Part shown: one piece after another, positions 7,534 to 15,997 of the stretch
Position numbering within the stretch: position 1 is the stretch's first letter
How the letters are laid out: each line of letters starts with the position of its first letter
NCBI GenBank assembly: GCA_964405335.1
Contig: CAYONP010000050.1
Span: forward strand, 1 to 40,671
Source: CAYONP01 sp964405335
GTDB taxonomy: Bacteria > Armatimonadota > UBA10988
Direction: 5' to 3'
Length of the DNA stretch: 40,671 bases
Program-made: the position numbers and the translations under genes
The notes under the pieces: model-generated
Seen by the model: the letters and a program-made list of their open reading frames with translations, nothing else
What the model was told of the DNA's origin: nothing
The model's database searches: none

Positions 7534-8891
7534 CACTCGTTCTCCACGCTCACCGCCACACCACAGGCCAGCGAGGCCAGGTCGGCCGCCGTCGCCGCCG
7601 GCTCGATCCGCGTGCCGAGCCTCACCGCCAACTCGTCCGGGTGGACATCGTCGAGGAACCGCTCCTCGTCGTTCAGCGCCCGGGCCGGGACGACCACCAG
7701 GTCGGCCGGCGCCCGCCGGCGCAGCTCGGCTTCGAGGTCACAGCCGCAGAGCAGCCCGGCGCAGGCGACATTGCCGCCGAACAACTCGTTGACCACCGGC
7801 ACCAGCTCGACCTCGAGCCCGTCGACGGCCTGCAATTTGCCGATCATCTTGCCCAGGAACCGCCCGCCATACTCGCCGGTGACCACGATCACCCGGCACG
7901 GCGGCGCGGTGGCCGGCAGCGCCAGCGTCGCGACCTCGTCGAGCAGCCACGGCACCGGGCCGATGCCGTTCTCGTATTGCACGAACTCATCGTAGTATGC
8001 GAGCTCGGGAAACGGCCGGCCGGCGTTGAGGTAGAGCTCGTCGGCGGCGTAGATCTCGCGCCGCCGCGCGCGCCAGGCGTCGATCTGCTCGATCGTCGTC
8101 GCCGCCTCGGCCGCGGTCATCGGCCGCATCAGCGGATGCTCCTGGTACTTGGTCAGCCCCACCGGCACCACGCCGATGCTGGCCATCCGCGGGCCCAGGT
8201 CGACCAGGTCGGCGATGGTGCGGTCGAGCTGCGCGCCGTCATTGACGCCGGGGCAGACGACAATCTGGGTGTGGCAGTCGATGCCCTCGGCGATCAGGCG
8301 GGTCAGATAGTGCCAGCCCACGTCGGCCTTCGGGTTGGCCAGCAGCTCGCGGCGGAGGGCCGGGTCGCTGGCGTGGACCGAAACATGGAGCGGGCTGAGC
8401 CGCTGCGCGACGATGCGCTCGAAGTGCGGCTCGGTCAGGTTGGTCAGGGTGGTAAAGTGGCCGTGCAGGAAGGACAGGCGATAGTCGTCGTCTTTGACGT
8501 AGACGGTCGGCCGCATCCCCGGCGGCGCCTGGAGCACGAAGCAGAACAGGCAGCCGTTGTTGCACGTCCGCAGCGGCACGAACAGCTCGTCGGCGAAGCC
8601 GAGGCCCAGGTCTTCGTGCTCGTCCTTGTCAAACACCAGATCGACGATCTCGCCGCCCGACCGTTCGATGGTCAGCTCAAGCTGCTCGACCGCGGTCCAG
8701 AGCTGGTAGTCGATGATGTCGCGCGGCGGCTGGCCGTCGATCCGCGCCAGCCGGTCACCCGGCTCGAGGCCGAGCTGCTCGGCGATGCTGCCCGGCTCGA
8801 CCGAGGCGACGATCGCGTCCGGTTCGCGAACACGCTGGTGGCCGGTCGGTCCCACGGCAATCAACGGTGCGGAGAGCTCGGACACGGCCAC
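7533..8891 (-). CDS. DUF512 family radical-SAM protein with N-terminal PDZ domain
   Basis: The 452-residue protein matches the DUF512/PDZ/radical-SAM family in layout. A PDZ-like segment comes first (about 22-60, with IVASVEPGSIAEQLGLEPGD). The radical-SAM cysteines follow in CNNGCLFC (Cys110, 114 and 117, C-x3-C-x2-C), with SFLHGHFTTLTNL after them. The C-terminal DUF512 half has further Cys in ACAGLLCGCDL. The iron-sulfur site looks intact, so it is probably an active SAM enzyme, but the reaction of this family is not established to my knowledge. The start is GTG. It is coupled by TGATG to the NagA-like gene. Family members in other phyla are often beside the GTPase der; here the neighbour is a sugar deacetylase. 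Confidence 0.88.
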   Translation of the reverse strand: MAVSELSAPLIAVGPTGHQRVREPDAIVASVEPGSIAEQLGLEPGDRLARIDGQPPRDIIDYQLWTAVEQLELTIERSGGEIVDLVFDKDEHEDLGLGFADELFVPLRTCNNGCLFCFVLQAPPGMRPTVYVKDDDYRLSFLHGHFTTLTNLTEPHFERIVAQRLSPLHVSVHASDPALRRELLANPKADVGWHYLTRLIAEGIDCHTQIVVCPGVNDGAQLDRTIADLVDLGPRMASIGVVPVGLTKYQEHPLMRPMTAAEAATTIEQIDAWRARRREIYAADELYLNAGRPFPELAYYDEFVQYENGIGPVPWLLDEVATLALPATAPPCRVIVVTGEYGGRFLGKMIGKLQAVDGLEVELVPVVNELFGGNVACAGLLCGCDLEAELRRRAPADLVVVPARALNDEERFLDDVHPDELAVRLGTRIEPAATAADLASLACGVAVSVENE

Positions 8892-8932
8892 CTCGCGCCG
8901 CGGCCCGGGTCGGCCCGGCCGCGTTCAGGCAC

Positions 8933-8938
8933 ATTGTA
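8933..8938 (-). promoter_or_regulatory. Possible -10 element for the DUF512-nagA operon
   Basis: TACAAT is read on the minus strand about 40 bases upstream of the GTG start at 8891. No good -35 hexamer is seen 16-18 bases upstream, so the call rests on the -10 and its position. Confidence 0.3.
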
Positions 8939-8957
8939 GCGCAGGCGTGCGGCCGGC

Positions 8958-10001
8958 TCAGCGCTGGCGGGTGACCGAGTCGAAGTAGACGTCGATCCGG
9001 CGCGTCAGGTCGGCCAGCCGCGGGTCGACGTCGAGCGGGCCGGAGACGGTGATCTTCTCGTTCCGCGCCAGGTTCACGTTCGGAATGGGGTAGGTCTGCT
9101 CCCAGGCCAGGTCTTTGTGGTCGAAGAACATCATCTTCAAGCCAAGGCGATAGCCGGTGTCGGCGAGGTTCTCGAAGGTGATCTTGTATTTGAGCCGCCA
9201 GTACGAGGTGGTCTTGTACTCGAAGTCGGCGTAGACCCAGTAGCGGATGTTGTGCTCTTCGTTGATCATGCCCTCGATCGGCTCGATGCCCCACGGCACC
9301 AGGGGCGGATACATGGCATTGCCCAGGATCAACGTTGGCTGCGTGTCGTTCTTGACCGTCAGCACCGCCTTCTCTTGCGGCAGGTTGGTCGGCGCGTGCA
9401 TCTCGAACACGCTCTGGTCGCCCTGCATGGTCACCTTGACCAGTTCGACGCCGCCGGCGTTCTTCATCGTCAGCGTGCCGGCATTGGCGTCGAGCACAAA
9501 GCTGCCCGCCCCGCCGGTGACCGTGATGGGCGCGTTGAGGTTCAGGCCGCCGGCGCTCCAGGTCGCCACCGGGTTGCCGCCGGCGGTGAGGGTGACCGAG
9601 TCGGTGCTGATCGAGCCGGCGCGGAGCTGGCCGAAGAAGCCCGCCTGGACCGCGTTGCGCGCGTCGCCGACCGACTGGGTCAGCAGCGCCGGGACGTTGA
9701 GCTGCTGGGCGTTGATCGCCTTGGCGGTCAGCGTGTCGGGGACGTTCAGCCGCGGGATGGTGGCGTTCGCCGCTTCGATGTTGGCGGCGGTCAGCTTGGT
9801 CTCGACCGAGGCCTCCTGCACAATCACCTGCGGGCCGGAGATCTCCTCGGTGCCCTTGAGCACTTTCGATTCGACGAACTCGGCCTTGATCTCGCCCGCC
9901 TGAATGCGCTCGGCGTTGATGAACGCCACCGCCTGCGCGGTGAGGAAGGTCCAGGCGCCGAGCAAACCGACCGTGATCCAGAGCCGTTGCTTACCAGTCA
10001 T
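8958..10001 (-). CDS. Membrane-anchored hypothetical protein with repetitive beta-rich middle
   Basis: I do not recognise this 347-residue protein. The chosen ATG has a GAGG ribosome site a few bases upstream and begins a short basic stretch followed by one hydrophobic segment (about 7-27), a membrane anchor or uncleaved signal. Residues about 40-190 are Asn/Ala/Thr-rich with short alternating hydrophobic repeats (for example IEAANATIPRLNVPDTLTA), resembling a beta-solenoid or passenger-like fold. The C-terminal part (about 230-347) has aromatic-rich strands (YWVYADFEYKTTSYWRLKYK) and probably forms a separate beta-sandwich. Its composition differs from its Arg/Ala/Glu-rich neighbours. It is likely exported and stands alone, diverging from the glucose dehydrogenase gene. 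Confidence 0.75.
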   Translation of the reverse strand: MTGKQRLWITVGLLGAWTFLTAQAVAFINAERIQAGEIKAEFVESKVLKGTEEISGPQVIVQEASVETKLTAANIEAANATIPRLNVPDTLTAKAINAQQLNVPALLTQSVGDARNAVQAGFFGQLRAGSISTDSVTLTAGGNPVATWSAGGLNLNAPITVTGGAGSFVLDANAGTLTMKNAGGVELVKVTMQGDQSVFEMHAPTNLPQEKAVLTVKNDTQPTLILGNAMYPPLVPWGIEPIEGMINEEHNIRYWVYADFEYKTTSYWRLKYKITFENLADTGYRLGLKMMFFDHKDLAWEQTYPIPNVNLARNEKITVSGPLDVDPRLADLTRRIDVYFDSVTRQR

Positions 10002-10087
10002 TATCCTCGTCCCCGTGGCCCGTCGGTGTACCAGTGGTTCCGACACCATCGGCCGCGTACGGGTTCCGTCCGCCGCCGGTTCCCGTG

Positions 10088-10093
10088 TATCAT
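10088..10093 (+). promoter_or_regulatory. Possible -10 element for the dehydrogenase gene
   Basis: TATCAT lies about 40 bases upstream of the ATG at 10132. The upstream region has TTCCGT at a long spacing and no good -35, so the call is weak. A ribosome site CAGGAG is at 10118-10123. Confidence 0.3.
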
Positions 10094-10131
10094 CATGGGT
10101 ACAGACGCCCAACCCATCAGGAGCGATCGCC

Positions 10132-11238
10132 ATGCGCGCCGTCGCCATCACGCCCAGGCAGCCCGGCACGGCGCGATTGGTCGAGCTACCCGAGCCGGTG
10201 GCCGCCGATTGGCCCGGCGGTCGCGGCGTGGCGGTCGAGCTGCTCGAGGTCGGCGTCGACGGCACCGACCGTGAGTTGCTCGAAGGCTCGTTCGGCCTTG
10301 CACCCGACGGCTGCGACTTCCTCGTCCTCGGCCACGAGTCGCTCGGCCGGGTGATCGCCGTCGGGTCCGAGGTGACCGAGCTGGCGCGGGGCGACCTGGT
10401 CACCGCCACCGTCCGCCGGCCGGGCAACTCGGTCTACGACCTACTCGGCGAGCAGGACATGACCACCGATGCGGTGGTCTACGAGCGCGGCATCGTGCGG
10501 CTGCACGGTTTCCTGAGCGAGCGCTACGTCGATGCCGCCGAGCACCTGGTGCCGGTGCCCGCCGCGCTGCGCGGGGTCGGCGTGCTAGCCGAGCCGATGA
10601 GCGTAGTGGCCAAGGGACTGCGCCAGGCCTGGACGATCCAGCGACGCCTGCCCGTCTGGGAGCCGCGCCGCGCGGCGGTCATGGGCGCCGGGCCGCTCGG
10701 CCTGCTGGCCGCCCTGGCGCTGCGCTTGCGCGGCCTCGAGGTGACCGTCTGCGCCCGCAGCGAGGCACCGAACCGCCGCTCGCGGCTGCTCGAGCAGCTC
10801 GGCGCGAGCTACCGCAGCCTGCGCCAGACCGACCTCGACGCCGTCGGCCGCGAGCAAGGCCCGTTCGACCTGATCTTCGAGGCGACCGGCCACCCGCCGA
10901 TGATCTTCGAGGCGTTCGGCCACCTGGCCCGCAACGGGGTCGAGGTGCTCGCCTCGGGCAGCGGTCACCTCGCCACCGCCGAGGTTCCGATCGGGCGGAT
11001 CAGCGGCCTGTTCGTCGGTGGCAACCGGGTCATGGTCGGCACGGTCAACGCGCATCGGCGCGACTTCGTCACCGGCCTGGCCGACTTCGCCCAGGCAGAG
11101 ACGCTCTACCCGGGCTGGCTCGGCGCGCTGATCAGCCACCGAGTGCGCGGGCTCGATGCCTACACCGAGCTGTTCCGCCTGCTCTGTCACGAGCCCGACT
11201 GCACCAAGGCGGTGATGACCGTGGGCGGTGAGGCGTGA
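10132..11238 (+). CDS. Glucose 1-dehydrogenase-like medium-chain dehydrogenase (haloarchaeal type)
   Basis: The 368-residue protein is a zinc-dependent medium-chain dehydrogenase of the archaeal glucose dehydrogenase group. The catalytic zinc segment reads GVDGTDRELLEG, then LVLGHESLG. Asp43 replaces the usual Cys, with His68 and Glu69 following, the arrangement I recall for Haloferax glucose dehydrogenase. The structural-zinc Cys lobe is absent, replaced by TVRRPGNSVYDL and YERGIVRLHGFLSE, again as in haloarchaeal enzymes. The Rossmann motif GAGPLGLLAALAL is near residue 186. It would oxidise glucose or a similar aldose with NAD(P). The start is set by CAGGAG eight bases upstream of the ATG; an upstream in-frame extension has no coding look. 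The stop overlaps the DUF547 gene's GTG start. Confidence 0.85.
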   Translation: MRAVAITPRQPGTARLVELPEPVAADWPGGRGVAVELLEVGVDGTDRELLEGSFGLAPDGCDFLVLGHESLGRVIAVGSEVTELARGDLVTATVRRPGNSVYDLLGEQDMTTDAVVYERGIVRLHGFLSERYVDAAEHLVPVPAALRGVGVLAEPMSVVAKGLRQAWTIQRRLPVWEPRRAAVMGAGPLGLLAALALRLRGLEVTVCARSEAPNRRSRLLEQLGASYRSLRQTDLDAVGREQGPFDLIFEATGHPPMIFEAFGHLARNGVEVLASGSGHLATAEVPIGRISGLFVGGNRVMVGTVNAHRRDFVTGLADFAQAETLYPGWLGALISHRVRGLDAYTELFRLLCHEPDCTKAVMTVGGEA

Positions 11239-12077
11239 AGCGCTGGCTGGGCACCGTGGCCCTGCTCGCCGCCGGCTGCTCGCGCCCGTCGGTCGAGCCG
11301 CCGGCGGCGCCGGCCATCGTCGCGCCGGGCATGGTCGTCTCGGGCTGGGTCCACGAGCCGCTGACCTCGTTCTACTACCGCTACGTCGACGACGGACTAG
11401 TCGACTACGCCGGCCTGGCGGCCGACGAGCGCTGGCCCAACTACCTCGCCTCGCTGGCCCGGTTCAGCCGGGCCGACCTGCCCGACGCGATGTCGGCCAA
11501 GGCGTTCTACCTCAACGCCTACAATGCGCTGGTGATCGAGGGCGTGCTCCGCGCGGCGGAGGACGGCCGGTTCCGCTCGCCGGCCGAACTAGGTGGCGGC
11601 CGCGAGGCGAGCCTGGCCCGCTTCTTCGGCGAGCAGACGTTCACGCTCGCCGGCGAGACGGTCACGCTCGACCAACTGGCGGGGGAGCGGATCCTGGGCG
11701 ATGACCCCGACCCGCGCCTGCCCGCGGCGATGGTCCGCGCCGCGCGCGGGGGCCCCCTGCTGTCGCGCGAGCCGTGGCCGAAGAGCGAGGCCGAACTGAA
11801 CCTGCGGCTCGATACCGCGGTGCGCCTGTTTCTCACCGACCCGGCGCGGAACCGCCTCGAGCCGAAAACGGGGCGGGTCCGGTTGTCGGCGGTGTGGCGA
11901 GACCAAGCGGCGGCGATGGGCGGCGCGCAGGCACTGCGCGAGTCGCTGGCCGACTACCTCGACGCCGAGCGTGCCGCGCTGCTGCGCGACGAAAGTGTGG
12001 CGACCGAGTGGCTGGAGCTCGACTGGCGGCTGAACCAGGCGCTACCGGGTGCCGACGCTGACCCCGCGGAACCGTGA
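11235..12077 (+). CDS. DUF547 domain lipoprotein
   Basis: The 280-residue protein begins with a short basic N-terminus and a lipobox ending LLAAGC, so it would be cleaved and lipidated at Cys15. The DUF547 domain is recognised by YRYVDDGLVDYAGL, then AFYLNAYNALVIEGVL, a typical family core. The domain function is not known; members are often exported. The start is GTG overlapping the dehydrogenase stop as GTGA, so the two are coupled. Its last 36 bases overlap the end of the convergent tldD gene. Confidence 0.85.
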   Translation: MKRWLGTVALLAAGCSRPSVEPPAAPAIVAPGMVVSGWVHEPLTSFYYRYVDDGLVDYAGLAADERWPNYLASLARFSRADLPDAMSAKAFYLNAYNALVIEGVLRAAEDGRFRSPAELGGGREASLARFFGEQTFTLAGETVTLDQLAGERILGDDPDPRLPAAMVRAARGGPLLSREPWPKSEAELNLRLDTAVRLFLTDPARNRLEPKTGRVRLSAVWRDQAAAMGGAQALRESLADYLDAERAALLRDESVATEWLELDWRLNQALPGADADPAEP

Positions 12078-13487
12078 CGGGCTCGAGCCGTGGGTCATCT
12101 CGGCACGCTGGCCGGGCTGGCCCTTGCCGCAGTTCCAGACGCCCCAGGGCTGCCACTCGCGCTCGTCGCAGATCGCGTCGCACGAGCCCCAGAAGGCGGG
12201 GGTCAGGCCCCAGTAGACCGGGTTGCGGTACATCCGGCCCAGTTTGCCGTCGCGGATCTCGTAGGCCAGTTCGCAGCCGAACTGGAAGTTCACCCGCCGC
12301 TGGTCGATGCTCCACGAGCGGTTGGTGAGCAGGAACAGCCCTCGCTTGGTGTCGGCGATCAGCTCATCGAGGGTGAGCGGCACGCGGCCCGGCTCAAGGT
12401 GGATGTTGACCATCCGCACAATCGGCACGTTGTGCCAGCCCTCGGCGCGGAGGCAGCCGCGGCTGCGCGTCTCGCCGACGGCGCCGGCATACTCGCGGGC
12501 GGTCAGGTAACCGCGCAGGATGCCGTCGGCGACCAGCGGCCACTTCTGCGCGGCGACGCCTTCGTCGTCGTAGCCGAAGGTGGCCAGTCCGCGCGGCGTG
12601 GTCGCATCGGCGGTCAGGTTGACCAGCTCGCTGCCGTAGGCGAAGTTGCCCAGCTTCTCGGGCGTGGCGAAACTCGTGCCGGCATAGTTCGCCTCGTGGC
12701 CGAGCACGCGATCGAGCTCGAGCGGATGGCCGACACTCTCGTGGATCTGGAGCGTCATCTGCGTCGGGTCGATGACCAGGTCGAACTCGCCCGCCGGACA
12801 CTCGGGCGCCGACTGCAGCGCCGCCGCCTCGCCCGCGGTCTGGGCCGCGTGGCCGAGCATGTCCATCTCGTCGATCAGCTCGTAGCCGCCGGTAATGTAC
12901 TGCGCCCACGAATTCGGGTAGCTGCGCTTCTGGATCCCGCCCGGCCCGCGGCTCCAGGCCGCCGAACCGCAGCCGGCGAAGTGGATAGTCTGCCGGATCT
13001 CCGACCCGCGGCTGTCGGCATACCACTGGTCCTCGGTGCGGAACATCATCGCCGCCTCGCCGACGGTGACCAGCGACTCGCGCTCCATGATCTCGCTGGT
13101 CCGGCAGAGGTGGTCCAGCTTCGCTTCGAGCGGAATGCTCGCCGGGTCGATCACCCGCGGCGTCGCCCACACGCCGCGGTGTGCCGGCTCGTCGGCCAGG
13201 GCAATCGGCTGCGCGCGGCCGGCGCCGGCGGCGCGCGCGTTGGCCACCGCCAGCCGCGCGGCGGCGGTCACGCCGGCGCGGTCGACCTCGCGCGTGGCGG
13301 CGAAGCCGAGCGCGCCGTCGGCCAGGGCGCGCACGGCGACGCCCTGCTGCTCGCCCGACTCGATGCCGGCCGGCTGGCCGTGGCGGGCCTGCAGGTGTTC
13401 GTGCGCGATGACCATCCCGCGCGCTTCGACCTCGACGGCGCCGGCGGCGAGCGCCGCGTCGAGGGCCTCACGGACCAGCTCCTGCAC
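12042..13487 (-). CDS. tldD: TldD/PmbA family metalloprotease, TldD-like subunit
   Basis: TldD is the catalytic subunit of the TldD/TldE zinc protease, which processes unfolded or modified peptides such as microcin B17. The 481-residue protein carries the metal motif HESVGH (His249 to His254), followed by LDRVLGHEANYAGTSF and the conserved C-terminal region with RSRGCLRAEGWHNVPIVRM. The glutamate and both histidines are intact. The start is GTG, four bases after the stop of the upstream TPR protein, whose terminal GAGGAGGAC supplies the ribosome site. It is the last gene of the TPR operon. The non-catalytic partner TldE/PmbA, usually adjacent, is not in this window. Confidence 0.92.
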   Translation of the reverse strand: MQELVREALDAALAAGAVEVEARGMVIAHEHLQARHGQPAGIESGEQQGVAVRALADGALGFAATREVDRAGVTAAARLAVANARAAGAGRAQPIALADEPAHRGVWATPRVIDPASIPLEAKLDHLCRTSEIMERESLVTVGEAAMMFRTEDQWYADSRGSEIRQTIHFAGCGSAAWSRGPGGIQKRSYPNSWAQYITGGYELIDEMDMLGHAAQTAGEAAALQSAPECPAGEFDLVIDPTQMTLQIHESVGHPLELDRVLGHEANYAGTSFATPEKLGNFAYGSELVNLTADATTPRGLATFGYDDEGVAAQKWPLVADGILRGYLTAREYAGAVGETRSRGCLRAEGWHNVPIVRMVNIHLEPGRVPLTLDELIADTKRGLFLLTNRSWSIDQRRVNFQFGCELAYEIRDGKLGRMYRNPVYWGLTPAFWGSCDAICDEREWQPWGVWNCGKGQPGQRAEMTHGSSPSRFRGVSVGTR

Positions 13488-13491
13488 GGGT

Positions 13492-14709
13492 TCAGTCCTC
13501 CTCGAACTCGAGTTGCAGCCCGCCGAACCACTGCCCGGCGAGGTTGTACATCCAGATCAGCACGGCGCCCTGGATCAGCGTCGCCAGCGGACTGATGATC
13601 AGGTTGACCGTCAGCGCCTGCGTCTCGCCACTGAGCGACAGGCTGAGCGCGAGCAGGCCCATGGTCAGGAAGATGCTCCACAGGCTGCAGACCAGGAAGC
13701 TGAGCCAGGTCGGCAGGAAGCGGAGCCGGTGGACCTCCCACCACTCGCCGTCGCGGCGCTGGCTGAACTGCAGGCCGCCGGTGAAGCCGACCGCCCAGTT
13801 ATACGTCGCGCCGACCAGCAGCGCGTAGAGGAATTGCGCCGCCGAGCCGACCAGGCTACCGACGACGAGCATGACCACCATGCCGATCAGCAGGCCGGCG
13901 ACCATCGGCCCGCCGCCGGCGCCGGACGCGCCCATGGTGGCGAACATGACCACCGGTACCGCAATCAGGCAGATGAGCATCACGATCGGCACGAAGATGG
14001 CCGTCGACATGCGAGCCAGCGAGACGGTATCGACCCGGCTGAGCTGGAAGCCGTCGTCGTGCTCGTCGATGGTCACCGCCACCGGCCCGAACCAGCCGGC
14101 GCAGAGGTTGTAGAGCCAGGCGGCGAGGAGCGCGATCAGTGGGAAGGCGAGCACCTCGCCGATGAACATCCCGCCGTAGTAGGGGTAGCTCATCTCCTGG
14201 CCCATCAGGCCATACTGGATCGGCATGGTGACCAGGCTGAGCATTCCCGCGCCGAGACCGAACAGGGCGCCGACCTTGGCCGCCGAGCCGGGCCGCACAC
14301 AGCGGATCAGTTGATCGTCGCGCGGCGCCAGGTTGCGCGCCGGGAGCGGCTTCTCGTCGGGCTCGCGGAGCTGGGCGATCCACTCGCGCGCCTGGGCGTG
14401 GTCGGGGTCGCGCCGGAGCACCTCGTGATAGAGCGCCGAGGCGGCCCGCAGGTCGCCGGCGCGGTGCTTGAGCCGGGCCAGGTTGAACAGCACGCGGGGC
14501 TCGTCCGGCGCCTGCTCACGGGCGCGGAGGATCAGCTCCTCGGCCGCGGCGTCGTTGCCCTGCAGGCCCTTGGCCACGCCGAGGTAGAGCAGCGCCTCGG
14601 GATGATCCGGCTGCTCCGACAGGCAGGCGCTCAGCTCCGCCTCGGCGGCGGCCACTTCGTGCCGCCGCAACGCTTCGATGCCGGCCTGCAGTCGTTCGGT
14701 GAAGTCCAA
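13492..14709 (-). CDS. TPR protein with a triple membrane repeat, paralogue 1
   Basis: The 405-residue protein has an N-terminal TPR block (about 1-115), then a membrane part with about seven hydrophobic segments. The membrane part contains a motif repeated roughly every 95 residues: LYNLCAGWFGPVAV (about 197), TYNWAVGFTGGLQF (about 301) and MYNLAGQWFGGLQLEFEED at the C-terminus. The motif resembles the YN...GG helix seen in DUF3566-type membrane proteins, from memory. The start is TTG with GGAGGAG six bases upstream, overlying the end of the preceding gene, so translation is probably coupled. It is paralogous to the protein at 14713-15984. TPRs suggest protein contacts on the cytoplasmic side; the function is unknown. 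Confidence 0.85.
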   Translation of the reverse strand: MDFTERLQAGIEALRRHEVAAAEAELSACLSEQPDHPEALLYLGVAKGLQGNDAAAEELILRAREQAPDEPRVLFNLARLKHRAGDLRAASALYHEVLRRDPDHAQAREWIAQLREPDEKPLPARNLAPRDDQLIRCVRPGSAAKVGALFGLGAGMLSLVTMPIQYGLMGQEMSYPYYGGMFIGEVLAFPLIALLAAWLYNLCAGWFGPVAVTIDEHDDGFQLSRVDTVSLARMSTAIFVPIVMLICLIAVPVVMFATMGASGAGGGPMVAGLLIGMVVMLVVGSLVGSAAQFLYALLVGATYNWAVGFTGGLQFSQRRDGEWWEVHRLRFLPTWLSFLVCSLWSIFLTMGLLALSLSLSGETQALTVNLIISPLATLIQGAVLIWMYNLAGQWFGGLQLEFEED

Positions 14710-14712
14710 GGC

Positions 14713-15984
14713 TCACTCCTCCTCGAGCACCAGTTCGAGCCCGCCGCCGCGGCGCGAGACGAGATTGTACAACCAACCGCCCAGGCCGTACTGCAAGGCC
14801 GTCAGCAGCGGCAGGCCGACCAGGACGCCGACCAGCGTGGCCAGACCGGCCACGACGCTCGTGAGCAGGCCGGCAATCGGCGCGGCGACCAGCGCCGCCA
14901 CCGCCGCCGCCGGCAGGACGGCGACGACCAGGGTGCTGACCAGGCTGCCGACATCGAGCCGGCTGATCGCGACCTCATCACCGTCGGCGTCGACCCAGCA
15001 GCGGAGCCCGCCGGTGTAGCGCGTGGCCCAGTTGTAGAGCAGGGCCGAGAGCAAGTTGACCACCAGGTTGACGCCGATGCCCAGGACCATGCTGCCGACC
15101 ATCATCCCAGCGAATGCCGCCAGGCTGCCGAACAGCATCGCGGGGCCGCCGCCGCTGGTCAGCCCGCCGAGGGCCATCAGCGGCATCTGCAGCGCGACCT
15201 GACCGATGCTCAGCACCGCCTGGATGCCGGTGATGATCTTGGCGTAGCTGAACGGCTCGACGCGCACCACGCGCAGTGCCGCGCCGTCGGCCTCGAGCAC
15301 GGCGATGACCGGCCCGAGCCAGCCGACCAGCAGGTTGTAGAGCGCGCCGTAAAGCAGGCCGCCGAGGGCGGCGCCAAGCCCGCAGAGCAGCGGCACGAAG
15401 AGGTAGCAGACGGCGCCGGCGGCGAGGCCGACGCCGAGGTTGCCCGCGGCGGCGACGGGAAAGGCGACCGCGGCGGCGATGGGCAGCCCGACGATCAGCC
15501 CGATGCCGAGGCCGATCAGCCCGCCGACGCGCGCGGCGGAGATCACCTCGATGCGCCGGCAGGCGACATCGCCGGCCAGCCAGCCGCGCGGCTCGGGCCG
15601 TTCGACCGGCGCGGCCGGCACGGCCACCGGCGCGGCTACCTCGAGCCGGGCCAGCGACTCGCGCGCCTGCTCGTGCCCGGGGTTGAGCCGCAGCGTCTCG
15701 CGGTAGAGCGGCGCCGCACGGGCGTGGTCGCCGGCGCGATGATGCAGCCGGGCGAGGTTGAACGCAATCTTGGGGTCGTCCGGCGCGACGGCCCGGGCTC
15801 GTTCGAGCAGTCCCTCGGCCGTGGCGGTCTCGCCCAGCGTGGCGCGGGCGATGGCCAGGTAGAGCAGCGCGGCCGGGTCGTCGGGTTGCTCGGCGACACA
15901 TGAGGCCAGCGGCTCGACCGCGCCGGCGGCATCGCCGGCGCCGAGTCGTGCCAGACCGTCGTTCAGCCTTTCCTGGTACTCCAT
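14713..15984 (-). CDS. TPR protein with a triple membrane repeat, paralogue 2
   Basis: The 423-residue protein has the same plan as its downstream neighbour: TPR repeats (about 1-115), then about eight hydrophobic segments with three copies of the YN...GG unit, LYNLLVGWLGPVIAV (about 213), LYNWATRYTGGLRCW (about 313) and LYNLVSRRGGGLELVLEEE at the end. The beta-like stretch after each copy contains acidic residues. The start at MEYQERL is favoured by AGGAG seven to eight bases upstream; an upstream in-frame extension is Arg/Ser-rich and lacks a ribosome site. The two paralogues differ strongly outside the motifs, so the duplication is old. No function can be assigned. Confidence 0.85.
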   Translation of the reverse strand: MEYQERLNDGLARLGAGDAAGAVEPLASCVAEQPDDPAALLYLAIARATLGETATAEGLLERARAVAPDDPKIAFNLARLHHRAGDHARAAPLYRETLRLNPGHEQARESLARLEVAAPVAVPAAPVERPEPRGWLAGDVACRRIEVISAARVGGLIGLGIGLIVGLPIAAAVAFPVAAAGNLGVGLAAGAVCYLFVPLLCGLGAALGGLLYGALYNLLVGWLGPVIAVLEADGAALRVVRVEPFSYAKIITGIQAVLSIGQVALQMPLMALGGLTSGGGPAMLFGSLAAFAGMMVGSMVLGIGVNLVVNLLSALLYNWATRYTGGLRCWVDADGDEVAISRLDVGSLVSTLVVAVLPAAAVAALVAAPIAGLLTSVVAGLATLVGVLVGLPLLTALQYGLGGWLYNLVSRRGGGLELVLEEE

Positions 15985-15997
15985 GACCGGCTCCTGA

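Noticed and set aside
12180..12220. GGGGGTCAGGCCCC resembling an end of the 83-bp element
   Set aside because: It lies within conserved tldD coding sequence and lacks a partner end at a suitable distance.
13036..15903. 955-codon antisense open frame over tldD and the TPR proteins
   Set aside because: Its low-complexity Gln/Ala/Asp/Arg composition mirrors the coding strand; no start signal or family features.
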